This document shows positions 1 to 10,997 of a DNA stretch of 64,000 nt, piece by piece; the first letter of the stretch is position 1; every line of letters begins with the position of its first letter. The stretch is from NCBI GenBank assembly GCA_015179025.1, contig WHUX01000009.1:620001-684000 (forward strand), written 5' to 3'. The notes under the pieces were generated by a model. The model saw only the letters and a program-made list of their open reading frames with translations. It did not search any database and had not been told where the DNA came from. The DNA is from Terfezia claveryi (taxonomy: Eukaryota; Ascomycota; Pezizomycetes; Pezizales; Pezizaceae). The translations under genes and the position numbers were made by a program.

Positions 1-1070
1 GGTTGAAGACTTGGTTGTTATTAGAAGCGAAGAAAATACAACGGAAAACTGGAATATCTACATACAGGGGGTTTGAGGGTAATCCCGACAGGGATGTGAA
101 TAAACAGCCAATGAGAGCGCTAGGAAAGGAAATATGCGGATACAATGTTAGCGACATCAACATCAGCCGACGTTCGATAAGTTGATCACAAGGAGCGCAA
201 TCATTGCAGAACAAGGCAACTAAGCCAGCAACCCGGCTAGCGAGTTCAGGGTAAGCAGGGTACACCAGGTAAGTCGGGTGCATTCAGGGGGCCCCCGCAA
301 TATAAAAACGTACTCCGTACTTTAAATACATAAATTCACCGATCCGTGTGTTTATACCATTTTTGGTTAGTCACATATTTACGTACATACAAATGCCTAT
401 AACACACAGGCGCTATAACTAGGCCGTGTGGGGCCGGTATATGACAAAGGAATTGAAGACATCGAATTGAGGTCTCTTTACAATAAGAAAAGGGCAAATA
501 ATGGAGATCAAAGAGTTCCTACACCACACCTACTGCCTAGATATTATCTCATTTGCCCATTTCACCATATATGTAATTGAATGTACGTGGGTAGCAGATG
601 GGAAGGGGAGAAGCCCGGAGAGAACAAGAACGGATCAAATGGTGCGAAAAGGTGTGGGAGGCACTGAGGATTTTGCCGATAATTTCGGAAGCGGGGCGTA
701 TCATGAACTTGCTGTCTTACCTTGGTACGGGGAGGGGGGAGCAGGGACCGGCCCTTGGGTTAGAGAATCCACCGGGCTTGACCCAGATGCGGTTGCTCAT
801 CATAGGTTAGAATAATTTGAATACGAGTAGTGTATTACCAAGAATATATATGTAACTTTTTTCTTGGTATAAGCATATCTCGGGTCCCGCCCGTATGCTT
901 ATAACGAGAGTTAACCGTATAATTAGCCAAGGTTGTTCTTTAAACTGCACCTGAGAGAAAGTATTCAATATACACCCCCGTACTGTATCATACTCACCTC
1001 GTCCCCCTGACATCCTAAATACAGTACCCATCTGCTTTTGCTGTTTATATAGCAGTCCTGATACCCGATC
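1..1070. other. Intergenic DNA, no gene seen
   Basis: No coding frame here has recognisable family features. The overlapping open frames near 501-815 are out of phase with each other and show no codon or motif support. A short TACGGAGTA-like string (CGTACTCCGTAC near 310), common in ascomycete intergenic DNA, is present. Confidence 0.6.
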
Positions 1071-1162
1071 GTAGTCTGGCTTGCACTAACCCCTCGGTAG
1101 AGGACCCGATCGGTCTGTCTGGATCACCCCCCCACGTTCCTATTAACGTGCAACCAGACTAC
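1071..1162. repeat. Small MITE-like inverted repeat (about 92 bp)
   Basis: The ends are inverted copies of one another: GTAGTCTGGCTTGCAC at the left and GTGCAACCAGACTAC at the right (15 of 16 bases pair once one C is skipped). The interior has no coding frame. No clear target duplication is visible. The same terminal motif, in the form GTCTGGTTGGTACAAG or its complement, recurs near 6763, 8598 and inside the Mutator-like element at 18445, so it may mark a small repeat family. Confidence 0.5.
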
Positions 1163-1254
1163 ATAATTTAGTTATTTGTTTCATGAATAAGTATTTTTAC
1201 AGCTAATGCTAACTAACTAATCTAGGCTAGCGGAAACTTGCGTGGGTTCATTCC

Positions 1255-1490
1255 TTTTTTTTTTTTTTTTTAAAAAAAAAAAAATTCAATACTCACATGC
1301 GGAGGGGACCTGGTGAGCATCCCGGAAACCCGGGTGGATTCAGAAACAAGGCAAGTTAATCTACCAGGTCCGCGCTAAGTACAAATAAATATACAGGGTC
1401 TCATGCTGTCATTAACCGGCCTATGCCAGATGACCCTGGTGGGGCCTGACTGGAGCCCGACAGGACTGAAGGAAAAGGGAGCTGAACAGG
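1255..1490 (-). mobile_element. 5-prime-truncated LINE 3-prime tail, copy 1
   Basis: Read on the minus strand, this is a non-coding 3-prime end followed by a homopolymer tail (T13 then A17 on that strand; T17/A13 on the plus strand at 1255-1284). The core includes GCAGATTAACTTGCC-like and GAATCCACC-like blocks that also occur in copy 2 (1681-1917) and in the longer copy at 44600-45330, where they follow LINE-type coding sequence. The upstream limit near 1490 is approximate and no convincing target duplication was found. Confidence 0.6.
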
Positions 1491-1680
1491 GAACTCATTG
1501 AACTCGACTCGTAAAATTGCCGTAAACGGGAGGACTAAATGAACTAGTAAAACAAAACAGTAGATAGGGAATCAAGTGAACCAGTAAAAATAAAGATGAA
1601 CCAAAAATCGTGAATGTCGTGACCAGATGAAAAGGCTCTATGTGACGGTTAAGCGAGCTCATTACCTTAAACAGGAGCTA

Positions 1681-1917
1681 TTTTTTTTTTTTTTTTTTTT
1701 AAATACTTGATACTCCTATGCAGCCCCGTTAGGGGGGCTATGAGGAGCCACACAGAAATCCGGTGGATTCAAGGGAGAGGCAAGTTAATCTGCCAAACCC
1801 ACGCAAACTAAGTACACGAACAGAGACGAGGCCCTATGCTGTCATTAACGGACTTTGCCGATGACCCGGAGGCCTGACTGAGCCTCAACCCCAACTTGAC
1901 GAACTGAAGGACTCGCG
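1681..1917 (-). mobile_element. LINE 3-prime tail insertion, copy 2, with 14-bp target duplication
   Basis: This is a 237-bp insertion whose A20 tail reads as T20 at 1681-1700 on the plus strand. It is flanked by TTAAACAGGAGCTA (1667-1680) and TTAAACAAGAGCTA (1918-1931), a 14-bp target duplication with one mismatch, as expected of target-primed reverse transcription. Its body aligns by eye with copy 1 and with the 3-prime end at 45090-45330. The right-hand duplication contains the stop codon of the WD40 gene, so the insertion lies at the end of that gene. It is either a 5-prime-truncated LINE or a SINE sharing the LINE tail. Confidence 0.75.
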
Positions 1918-4900
1918 TTAAACAAGAGCTAGATCCTGTGTAGATGAGAGCAGATGCGAAAACTCCAAATCGAGAGCCGCAGAATCGAAGCACATGAAGG
2001 TAACACGACCACTTTCATGACCAAATACTAGAATGTTGTCTTTCGCCGCGGAGGAAAATAGTCGGTAATCCCAAGGAAGGAAAAGTATTTTCTTCATATT
2101 CCAGGTCACCCACGAGTCGGTAACAAAGAGCGGTGGATGAAAGGCCGCCAGTGTGGTAGTGCTGGGATCGAGCTGAGATGCCAGAGTTAGCATACCACGG
2201 TCTGTCTGCAGTTTTGTCGCATCAGAGAAAGCTAGATTCCGAACTACTGCTTCCGTATGAATTACTTGAATTGTAGACGTTTGGATAACATCCCATAACC
2301 TCACGGTCTTGTCATATGATGCAGAAGCAACTAGCTTTCCGTCCGGTGAGAACACAACTGCGCTGACCTCGTCTGAATGGCCCCCAAGAACCCCGCATGA
2401 CTCTCCTGTTGCTGGGTCCCATAGCCTCACTGTCTCGTCATGTGATGCAGAAGCAACTAGCTTTCTGTCTGCTGAGAACACAACTGCGCTGACACGGCCT
2501 GAATGGCCCTCAAGAACCCCGCATGACTCTCCTGTTGCTGGGTCCCATAGCCTCACTGTCTTGTCATATGATGCAGAAGCAACTAGCTTTCCGTCCGGTG
2601 AGAACACAACTGCGCTGACCCAGCGTGAATGACCCTCAAGAACCCCACATGACTCTCCTGTTGCTGGGTCCCATAGCCTCACTGTCTCGTCATGTGATGC
2701 AGAAGCAACTAGCTTTCCGTCCGGTGAGAACACAACTGCGCTGACCCAGCCTGAATGGCCCTCAAGAACCCCGCATGACTCTCCTGTTGCTGGGTCCCAT
2801 AGCCTCACTGTCTCGTCATGTGATGCAGAAGCAACTAGCTTTCCGTCTGGTGAGAACACAACTGCACTGACACCGCCTGAATGGCCCTCAAGAACCCAGC
2901 ATGACTCTCCTGTTGCTGGGTCCCATAGCCTCACTGTCCTGTCATGTGATGCAGAAGCAACTAGCTTTCCGTCCGGTGAGAACACAACTGCTCTGACCCA
3001 GCCTGAATGACCCTCAAGAACCTCACATGACTCTCCTGTTGCTGGGTCCCATAGCCTCACTGTCTCGTCATGTGATGCAGAAGCAACTAGCTTTCTGTCT
3101 GCTGAGAACACAACTGCACTGACACGGCCTGAATGGCCCTCAAGAACCCCGCATGACTCTCCTGTTGCTGGGTCCCATAGCCTCACTGTCCTGTCATATG
3201 ATGCAGAAGCAACTAGCTTTCCGTCCGGTGAGAACACAACTGCGCTGACCCAGCGTGAATGACCCTCAAGAACCCCGCATGACTCTCCTGTTGCTGGGTC
3301 CCATAGCCTCACTGTCTCGTCATGTGATGCAGAAGCAACTAGCTTTCCGTCCGGTGAGAACACAACTGCGCTGACCCAGCCTGAATGGCCCTCAAGAACC
3401 CCGCATGACTCTCCTGTTGCTGGGTCCCATAGCCTCACTGTCTCGTCATGTGATGCAGAAGCAACTAGCTTTCCGTCCGGTGAGAACACAACTGCTCTGA
3501 CCCAGCCTGAATGACCCTCAAGAACCTCACATGACTCTCCTCTGGCTGTATCCCATAGCCTCACTGTAATGTCAGATGATGCAGAAGCAACTAGCTTTCC
3601 GTCCGGTGAGAACACAACTGCGCTGACCCAGCGTGAATGACCCTCAAGAACCCCACATGACTCTCCTGTTGCTGGGTCCCATAGCCTCACTGTCCTGTCA
3701 TATGATGCAGAAGCAACTAGCTTTCCGTCAGGTGAGAACACAACTGCGCTGACCTCGTCTGAATGGCCCTTAAGAACCCAGCATGACTCTCCTGTTGCTG
3801 GGTCCCATAGCCTCACTGTCCTGTCATATGATGCAGAAGCAACTAGCTTTCCGTCCGGTGAGAACACAACTGCGCTGACCTCGTTTGAATGGCCCTCAAG
3901 AACCCCACATGACTCTCCTGTTGCTGGGTCCCATAGCCTCACTGTCCTGTCATATGATGCGGAAGCAACTAGCTTTCCGTCTGGCGAGAACACAACTGCA
4001 CTGACCCAGCCTGAATGACCTTCAAATGTCTGTATCAACGGGCCCCATTTTCGTATAACCTTAGGCTCTCGATAAATCCAAGGAATTCTTTTCAGGTATT
4101 GTCTCCGAAGTAAGCTAGTTTCCGGCGTGAATAATAGCGCGGCATAGTAAACTTGAAGTGGTGCAATTTTAATAATTGACCGGTTGTGCAAAATAAAGCG
4201 CTTGGCATCGTAGGCAAATTGTAGCAATTTTTGGCAAACTTCAATTTCCGCTTTTTATTTAGCATCACTCCTCCCATCAAATGGATAGTGGTTCAACATA
4301 CCCCCAGCGTCGCATCTAAAGCTTTCACCATGAGAACTCCATTTGATACCTCCCTAATCCAGCTAATCGCCTCTAGCCAGTGCAGGAAATCCTGCTCTAG
4401 AAACCGCAAGATTCGGTCCAGGTCATCCTGAATGGCGTTGCCTTTTCGGAAGTGATCAAACCAGTAACGGCATGCATAATGAATGTGCCCAGGAATGTGT
4501 CGCTGAATTATATTTTCTTGAATGTCATCCACGGAAACACCTGGGTCTCGAAGGTCGCACAAGTCCCGTCGAAGCTCAGACAGAATCCGCATGCACTCTC
4601 GAAACAGATTTATGTGATGCTCTTTCTCATCTATCCAAAACCTAGAATCGAGGCACCTCTGCGAGTCCAAGAGAAAGTCGCGGAATGAAGGATGAAATAA
4701 TCGTATAGGCTGGCTTTTCACTTCCGGAACGTTTAAAACCGAACGTAATGAGGCAAGAGTTTTTGATATGGATGGTAAATGAAGTAGTTTCGCTAACTCC
4801 TTAGCAGCCATAACATCGAACATTATTATGATAGAGCCGACTATCTTTCTGAACCGTTCTGTATGACCATTTTGATTCCCAGTCAACGAGCGCTGAAGCA

Positions 4901-6409
4901 GCTTTGTATACATGTCATCGAGATGCTTCGTCTGGGATTGTGGATGGATATCGTGATCTTCCTCGAGAATCACTAATAGTTGTTCTTCGGGAGAATGATA
5001 ATCCTCTCGGATAAATCGATAAATGGTAGCAGCATAGATGAATAATCCAGCTGCCTTTTCTACCAAGCGCTGAATGGTTGGTTCGTCTGGCCATGGTGTA
5101 CTGCTCAGTCCGGGTTCTAATTTCACAAGCGATAGCTTTGTTCGGAAAAAGGCGGATATGTCTTGGTTAACTGTAGAAAGTGGGATGTCGTGCAGTACAA
5201 AATCCTGATATGCCTCCCCAGGTAAGTTGCGGAATCCAAGTAAAATGGGGGTCTCTGGTCTGCTAGTGACCAAAACTCTGAGCCGGATTGTCTCAAGGCA
5301 CTTTGCTTGCGCAAGTAGCTTTAGGATCAACTGGATATCATCCTTGTTGTCACACTCATCAAGAGCATCGATTACAACAACTAGCTGTATTGATTGAGCC
5401 GGTGCATTCTTTAATGGATTAAGAATGAGCTGTTTCCATTGTTCACTTAATCCTTGCTTCAGAATGTCAAAGTTCTCTTCTATAGCTTTTGAGATCAACG
5501 GTCTAAGGACCGGTAGACTCTTCGCCAGTTGAGCGGCAATGGTAGTGAAAAACTGACCAGCGTGGCTGATATCACCTCGGCCCCGAGAGAAAAAAAAGCT
5601 TCCTGCAAGTCTTTTCTTTTCTGCAAGGTCCCAAGCAACTGTGCGAGAGATTGTCGATTTTCCGGTACCCGCCATTCCATTGAGCCAGAAGATACATTCG
5701 CCATTGGGATCTTCAAACCAGTCCATAATCTGCCGACGGAGGTCTACTCGGGTGTCTGGCAAACAGCGGTCTTCATGTTCCCAGAGTCGGTGGTTATATG
5801 CCGCACCTTCAGCATCCGGTAGCCTGGAAAGACAGTTTTGTTGTTCCTGAGACTACACCGACAGTCAGGGCACGCACGATACCAGCTATAGATATTCAAC
5901 CTTCCTCTAGACGATCGCCAAGATGGACAACAGCCGTTCTAGTGAGATTAGCATATATATCCTTGGGGCAGGGGGTCATCGGCTTCATACATTTGGTCGC
6001 AATTCATAGCTGTAATCAGAGTTGTCTTGTGCCGCTCCAGCAACTGAAAAACCTTATCCACATCCTCCTTTTGCAATGGCCATATCAAACGCCTTCTGAG
6101 GGATTTCAGGATGCCTTGTCTTTTCCCTGACTCCAGAATCTTTTGCAGTTCTTTTAACTCCTGTTCGAGTTCCAATACTGTCCTTTCAATGAGTTTCTTA
6201 GACGCAACTAGTTTAGCCGTCCTTGGATTTTTCGGTAACGCTTGAACACACTCAAACAACCTTTGCAGTTCATCCACGTTCTTCATAAGGCGGTCAATAT
6301 CGGATTTGGCATGCTTAGCATCAGAGTAGTATTTCCAACATAGCGACCAGACCTGGCCAGCAACTTGCACTACCGCAATCACACTAGCGGCACCACTCAG
6401 TGGGTCCAT
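1918..6409 (-). CDS. STAND/NLR-type protein: Helo-like domain, NACHT ATPase, 14 WD40 repeats
   Basis: The gene reads on the minus strand in three coding blocks. Block 1 (6409 to about 5991) starts MDPLSGAASVIAVVQVAG and has the helical pattern of the fungal Helo-like N-terminal domain. Block 2 (about 5860-4293) holds the NACHT domain: conserved LPDTR before the P-loop, Walker A GMAGTGKST, Walker B VVVIDALDECDN, and a LFHPSFRDFLLD-like motif. Block 3 (about 4250-1918) begins with FAYDAKRFILHNRSII, a conserved pre-WD40 linker, followed by 14 WD40 units of 42 residues and a non-repeated C-terminus. A 47-nt intron (4297-4251, weak GTTGAA donor) would join blocks 2 and 3 in frame. For the block 1/2 joint, a GTATGA donor at 5990 is clear, but the acceptor is not: the only simple in-frame choice (near 5824) removes codons that look coding (QEQQNCLSRLPDAEGAAYN). 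The gene may be intact or carry a linker frameshift. Relatives are allorecognition and programmed-cell-death receptors; the trigger and effect here are unknown. Confidence 0.85.
2263..4026 (-). repeat. Coding tandem array: 14 WD40 units of 126 bp
   Basis: Fourteen uninterrupted 126-bp units each encode one 42-residue WD40 repeat. The scaffold, such as AVVFSPDGKLVASAS and TVRLWDPATGESC, is almost invariant. Variation is concentrated at the two residues after GHS (GW, RW, NE, DE, GR, GG), the S/R two residues later, the residues around the Asp before TVRLWD (Y/H/S, then R/E/I/K) and the residue after ESC (G/W/E). Units 5-8 and 10-13 are nearly the same four-unit block, each ending in the unusual SADRK unit. 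This is the homogenised-but-diversifying pattern known from HNWD genes. Confidence 0.92.
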
Positions 6410-6512
6410 GGTTCCAGGAATAAATACAAAGCGTTAGCGACTAGGAGTTGAGATGATTTTGGAGCCTATTCTGGTTGTTCAATCAGGTATGTTTTTGCTA
6501 ATGTTGCAAGGT

Positions 6513-6536
6513 GGGGGAGGGTGGGGGAGGGTGGGG
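6513..6536 (+). promoter_or_regulatory. G-run tract, potential G-quadruplex upstream of the NLR gene
   Basis: Five G runs of 3-5 bases are separated by single A or T bases, from tandem GTGGGGGAGG units. The tract lies about 105-125 bp upstream of the NLR start codon, on the strand opposite to the coding strand. G4 formation and any regulatory effect are inference. Confidence 0.4.
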
Positions 6537-6820
6537 AAGTATTCTTTGTTGTAAATTTACAGGGTCAATGAGACTGCGACAGCAGACAATAGCGACGGCA
6601 GACAAAGAATAGCTGTCAACAAAGAAGGCGTGCAGAACAAAGTAAGGTATGCAGAACAAAGGATAATAATCATCACGTGATGTCGAGGCTCTTACTCGTT
6701 CAGAAGTAGAGAACTAGGATTCTCGAGGCACCTCCTGTGGAGGGTGTTGTGCCAACCAGACTCCTCGAGGCATATATTTTGTGCCTCTAAAACCAGCTTG
6801 AGAAAGTAAGTCCGTCTCTA

Positions 6821-8586
6821 CCCCTGCAAGCCTACTAGTGAGCAGCCACCGTCTAGCGATCACCCCTGCAAACCCCCTGCAACAGCGTCTCCAGCCACAA
6901 CTCATGATATATCATGAGCCTGGTGATTCTGGCTAAATGCATATCTATGGAAACGAGTACGCTCTACAATCTGGTTATGCTCACATCCCACCAATATCAG
7001 CCAAAGACCCAATATCCCCCTTCCAACATGATCTCCCCGAAGACCCACCTCTCCCCCCTCAACCCCCCGTATAGGCCAGGTACCCAGCGGGTGAGCCTGT
7101 AATGACTAGAAGGCTATTACCTAGTATCTATATTCATGTCAAAATAGCCTCTAGGGCAGTAGCCTCGAATATGATCAAACGGTATGCAATCAAAAAAATC
7201 CCAAATAAGCTATTTTAAGAATTAACCAAATTTGATCTATTTATACCACCCTGAGCTCTCGCCTATCCCCCCTCTATAGCCTCCTCTCCGCAGCATTCTC
7301 TATCACTATGAAGAGGTCTCCAATAGCTCTAAAAGCTCCAATACCCCCCCATTTGGCCTTTATGGGTTGCTCGCATCTGCAAGGTTACCGGCCTCCCCTA
7401 TGGTCGTTTCAACCCCCTCACAGGAACTATTTGCTCACCATCAAGAAGAGTCTAACCTCTCCAACATCGCTACTCATACGCTGCTCCATATTCCCCAATA
7501 TCTTACCTAGCGTCAGTCTAATTTCAGTTTAACGTCAATCTAGTGCGTCTAATTTATAATCTATACCTAGCATCCAGCCCAGTGCCCAACCTAGGGTCCA
7601 ACCTAGTGCCAACCTACCGCCTAATGGAGCGTTTAACCAGTGCTCTGCCAGCAGCTTGCTGGTAACGCTTGGGCTAAATAATGCCTCAAGAAAGGCCCAT
7701 GGAGCACGTGATTAAAGCGACCATTGGAGCCTAAAATATAGGGGTTATAGGAGCTCTAGAGCTATTAAAGACCTCTGCGGGGGTGCTGAGGATGCTCTGG
7801 AGGAGGGTTCGGACTAGGTGGGTCTAAGAGGGCATAGATAAGGTATATTTGGTTGATTGGATAACAGCTCTCGGAAGTGCATATTTGGGGAAATTTTGAG
7901 GCCTTCCAATGTTACCATTTTGCACGCTCCACCTTCAGTGCTATAGATAGATGCTAGATATAGGTCTTCTAGTTGTTTGGGGCCCATTTGTGCAATATTC
8001 GGCCTATAGAGGGGTAGAGAATAGGAGTAGCTGTTAGGGGGATAGTTCTTGAAAGGGGTCAGTATTGAAGCTTTTTAAGCTATCGAAGACCTCTTCGTAG
8101 TGGTAGAGAATGCCGAGGAGAGGAGGCTATAGAGGGGGGATAGGCGAGAGCTCAAGGTAGTATAAATAGATCAAATTTGGTTAATTCTTAAAATAGCTCA
8201 TTTAGGATTTTTTTTGATTGATACCGTTTGATCATATTCGAGGCTGCTGCCCTAGAGGCTATTTTGACATGAATATAGATACTAGGTAATAGCCTTCTAG
8301 TCATTACAGGCTCACCTGCTGGGTACCTGGCCTATACGGGAGGTTGAAGGGGGAGAGGTGGGTCTTCGGGGAGATCATGTTGGAAGGGGGGATATTGGGC
8401 CTTTGGCTGATATTGGTGGGATGTGAGCATAACCAGATTGTAGAGCATACTTGTTTCCATAGATATGCATTTAGCCGGAATCACCAGGCTCATGATATAT
8501 CACAAGTTGTGGCTGGAGACGCTGTTGCAGGGGGTTTGCAGGGGTGATCGCTAGACGGTGGCTGCTCACTAGTAAGCTTGCAGGGG
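6821..8586. mobile_element. Fold-back / long-TIR DNA element (1.77 kb), TA-flanked
   Basis: The left arm (6821 to about 7345) and right arm (about 8068 to 8586) are inverted copies over roughly 520 bp with scattered substitutions. The ends are CCCCTGCAAG and CTTGCAGGGG, each bordered by TA, the target preference of Tc1/mariner-type elements. The central part (about 7346-8067) has no transposase. It contains a diverged direct copy of part of the right arm near 7750-7860. The structure suggests a non-autonomous fold-back element mobilised in trans. A short direct repeat (TTGTGCCAACCAGACT) lies just outside each end, near 6760 and 8597. Confidence 0.8.
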
Positions 8587-8588
8587 TA

Positions 8589-10990
8589 CGAGAGGCTTGT
8601 GCCAACCAGACTAGTCCGGCATATGATATGTACATTCGTTCGTTCACGTGACATCTCAATTGTATGAGGTTCATTCTGCTGAGATTGTTTGTAATTTTGT
8701 AAAGTCTTCATCACTGAAATTCTAGTCGCTTTCCGAAGATCGTCGAAGAACTAAATCGTAGTATCCGGTTCGGTCCATCGTAGCCTTAGAAACTACTTAC
8801 TTATACACGCACTCTGCACGAGCGACAGCAGGTGAAGCCATAGATAACGTAGGAACATGTATATCTACCATGAGACCACCCTTGTCGGACCTATTCTATC
8901 TAACCTTTAGAGCCTCAGGGTCTTATCCCTTGCTCGTAGAGATATTTTGGCATTCTCCGACAGGCAGCTTAGTCAGCGCGCGCATCCCAGGCGGTTCTGC
9001 TCTCCTGTAGGGGGATGTGGTGGCACGGGATGTGGGCAATCTGCGCCAAAGTCACGATCAAGATGATATGAGGAGCGGTATCAAGAGATTGGGCGATTTA
9101 TTCATCACGTACGAACACTGCCATGGAAGCTCAATCCACAATTCCCGGTATCCGCTGAATACGCCTAGCGAATCGAAGCGAACTCATCTTCATATTTCCC
9201 CGCGAGCTGCTCATCATCCACTCGAGCGACCTAGCGGATCAGGAAGCACGGATGGGTCGCATAGAGACCCTCTTGGAGGCTCTTGTCAACATTCCAAATA
9301 GGCCTCCAATGTAGGGGGAGATTTGATTGCGTCCTCGCAGACATGTTTGGTTAATATACAGCGAATCTAGGCCATGAACCAGTGACCAACCGAACGTTTC
9401 TGATTACAAATCTCCCGCTTGTTCTCTCTCACATATATCTCATCAAATATCTGATTCAATATATTTTCAAACCTCCCGACTCTTGCCACAGCTTTCGTCC
9501 AGAATACCAACGTGTTTGCTACTCCTCCACTGGCCTTGGAATAGCACTATAGTTTGAGCTCACTGACTTCAGGAGCAGCCCCGATAGAGCTTCGAGATAC
9601 TCTAAATACCTGCCATATCAACTAGGCCCACATAGGTGGTGGTGGTCAGTCAATATGGCAGCATGCGGAGTGCTTGCTTTGGTACTCGCGCATATCCATG
9701 ATCCCGCTCTTGCTCTGAATCAACCCACAATTCCACAAATTCTAGCTCTTCATAAGCCCCTGTTGGTTCTGGTCCTTGCAAATCATAGGTTTGCCAGGTA
9801 TGTATATCCGCTGTCCCCCCACCCGTGCTGGTTCCTAACAATGCCCAGCTCTGCTGCTCATACGCAGTTAGTGCTCGGTACAGTGGTCTCCTCTTTTCAG
9901 GCAGACAGCACAGCAACCCCCCCAAAAAAATCGACATCAGAATGGCATTCCTACCGTAACTGAATGGTGATGGTGGTTTTATAATATTGTTCTCTCTCTT
10001 GCGGTGTGCGGCAAATTCATGTGTTGGCGCGCCTCCGGGTAACTCCTCGCCATAGGCCGCACGCGAGTACCGAGTTTTTTTTGGGGAAAAAAACCAGCGG
10101 ATCCGGGGAATGAAATCTGGTATGCCCGATCTACCGGCACAACCTGAGGAGCAAATGAGCAGGAATATCAGGTACTTTTATATCCAAATATACATCCACA
10201 TTCTAGAGAATGCCTAAAGTGCTTATCGCTTACCAATACAGAGTACGGTAGGCCCCACATATCTCCAACTTCCATCATACCCAGCGCGCAGCAAGCGTGC
10301 AAACGCAGTGTTCACACAGATTGCAAATCTTCTACTAAACAGTCTTCCCCGCTTCAAAGCATCTAACTCTCCTCGCCAGGTTCTACGCTATATGCGAGGA
10401 CTGTCTTGAGAAAAAAACAAAGCACTGAATTCTCGAATACCGAGCTCGAGCGTTACCACTCCGCCCTCGACCGCACTTTCTACCACACCCAACCTACGCC
10501 GCGCGGTACATGCATTTCCGACTTTTACCCATCCCCCATTGTGCATCTGCCTGCGTAAAGAATAAATGCGTCCTTGCGTATTCCATATAGCTGCACACGT
10601 GTAGGAGGTCTATTCAATTCGGCAAAAAAGAGGCAGCGTTATTCAGGTGGAGGTTTCAGCTTTGAACAGATAAGTTAGATTCGAATTTCTAGATAGGGTA
10701 TTTCCAGGGTGTACATACAGTAACTTCAATATACATATATAACTCTCGTCATTATCTTCCGGAATGAAATATATACATGATGGCATGGGGTTCTCTAGAT
10801 TTCAGGAACAATGTGCGATAGGTCATGTGATTACTCAACTGGTACGAGTTAGTAATTTAGGATGGGCAAAAATATTTACACACAGATGAAAATCTGGAAA
10901 CAACATCATGCTAACTCAACATAAGCCTGTGCCAACAGTTTAAATCACCGCCCTAAAAATCTGAAAGCCAGCTGTATTCAAACCTTGCCA
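8589..10990. other. Intergenic DNA, no supported gene
   Basis: About 2.4 kb without a recognisable gene. A 95-codon minus-strand frame (9650-9937) and an overlapping 102-codon plus-strand frame (9655-9963) are both open, but neither has family motifs, a signal peptide or a splice context. Nothing else was seen. Confidence 0.55.
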
Positions 10991-10997
10991 TATGCCG

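Noticed and set aside
2309..2632. Plus-strand open frame within the WD40 array
   Set aside because: Antisense shadow of the 126-bp coding repeats, whose period is divisible by three.
9650..9963. Overlapping open frames on both strands
   Set aside because: Neither has a recognisable family, signal peptide or splice sites; mutual overlap suggests chance.
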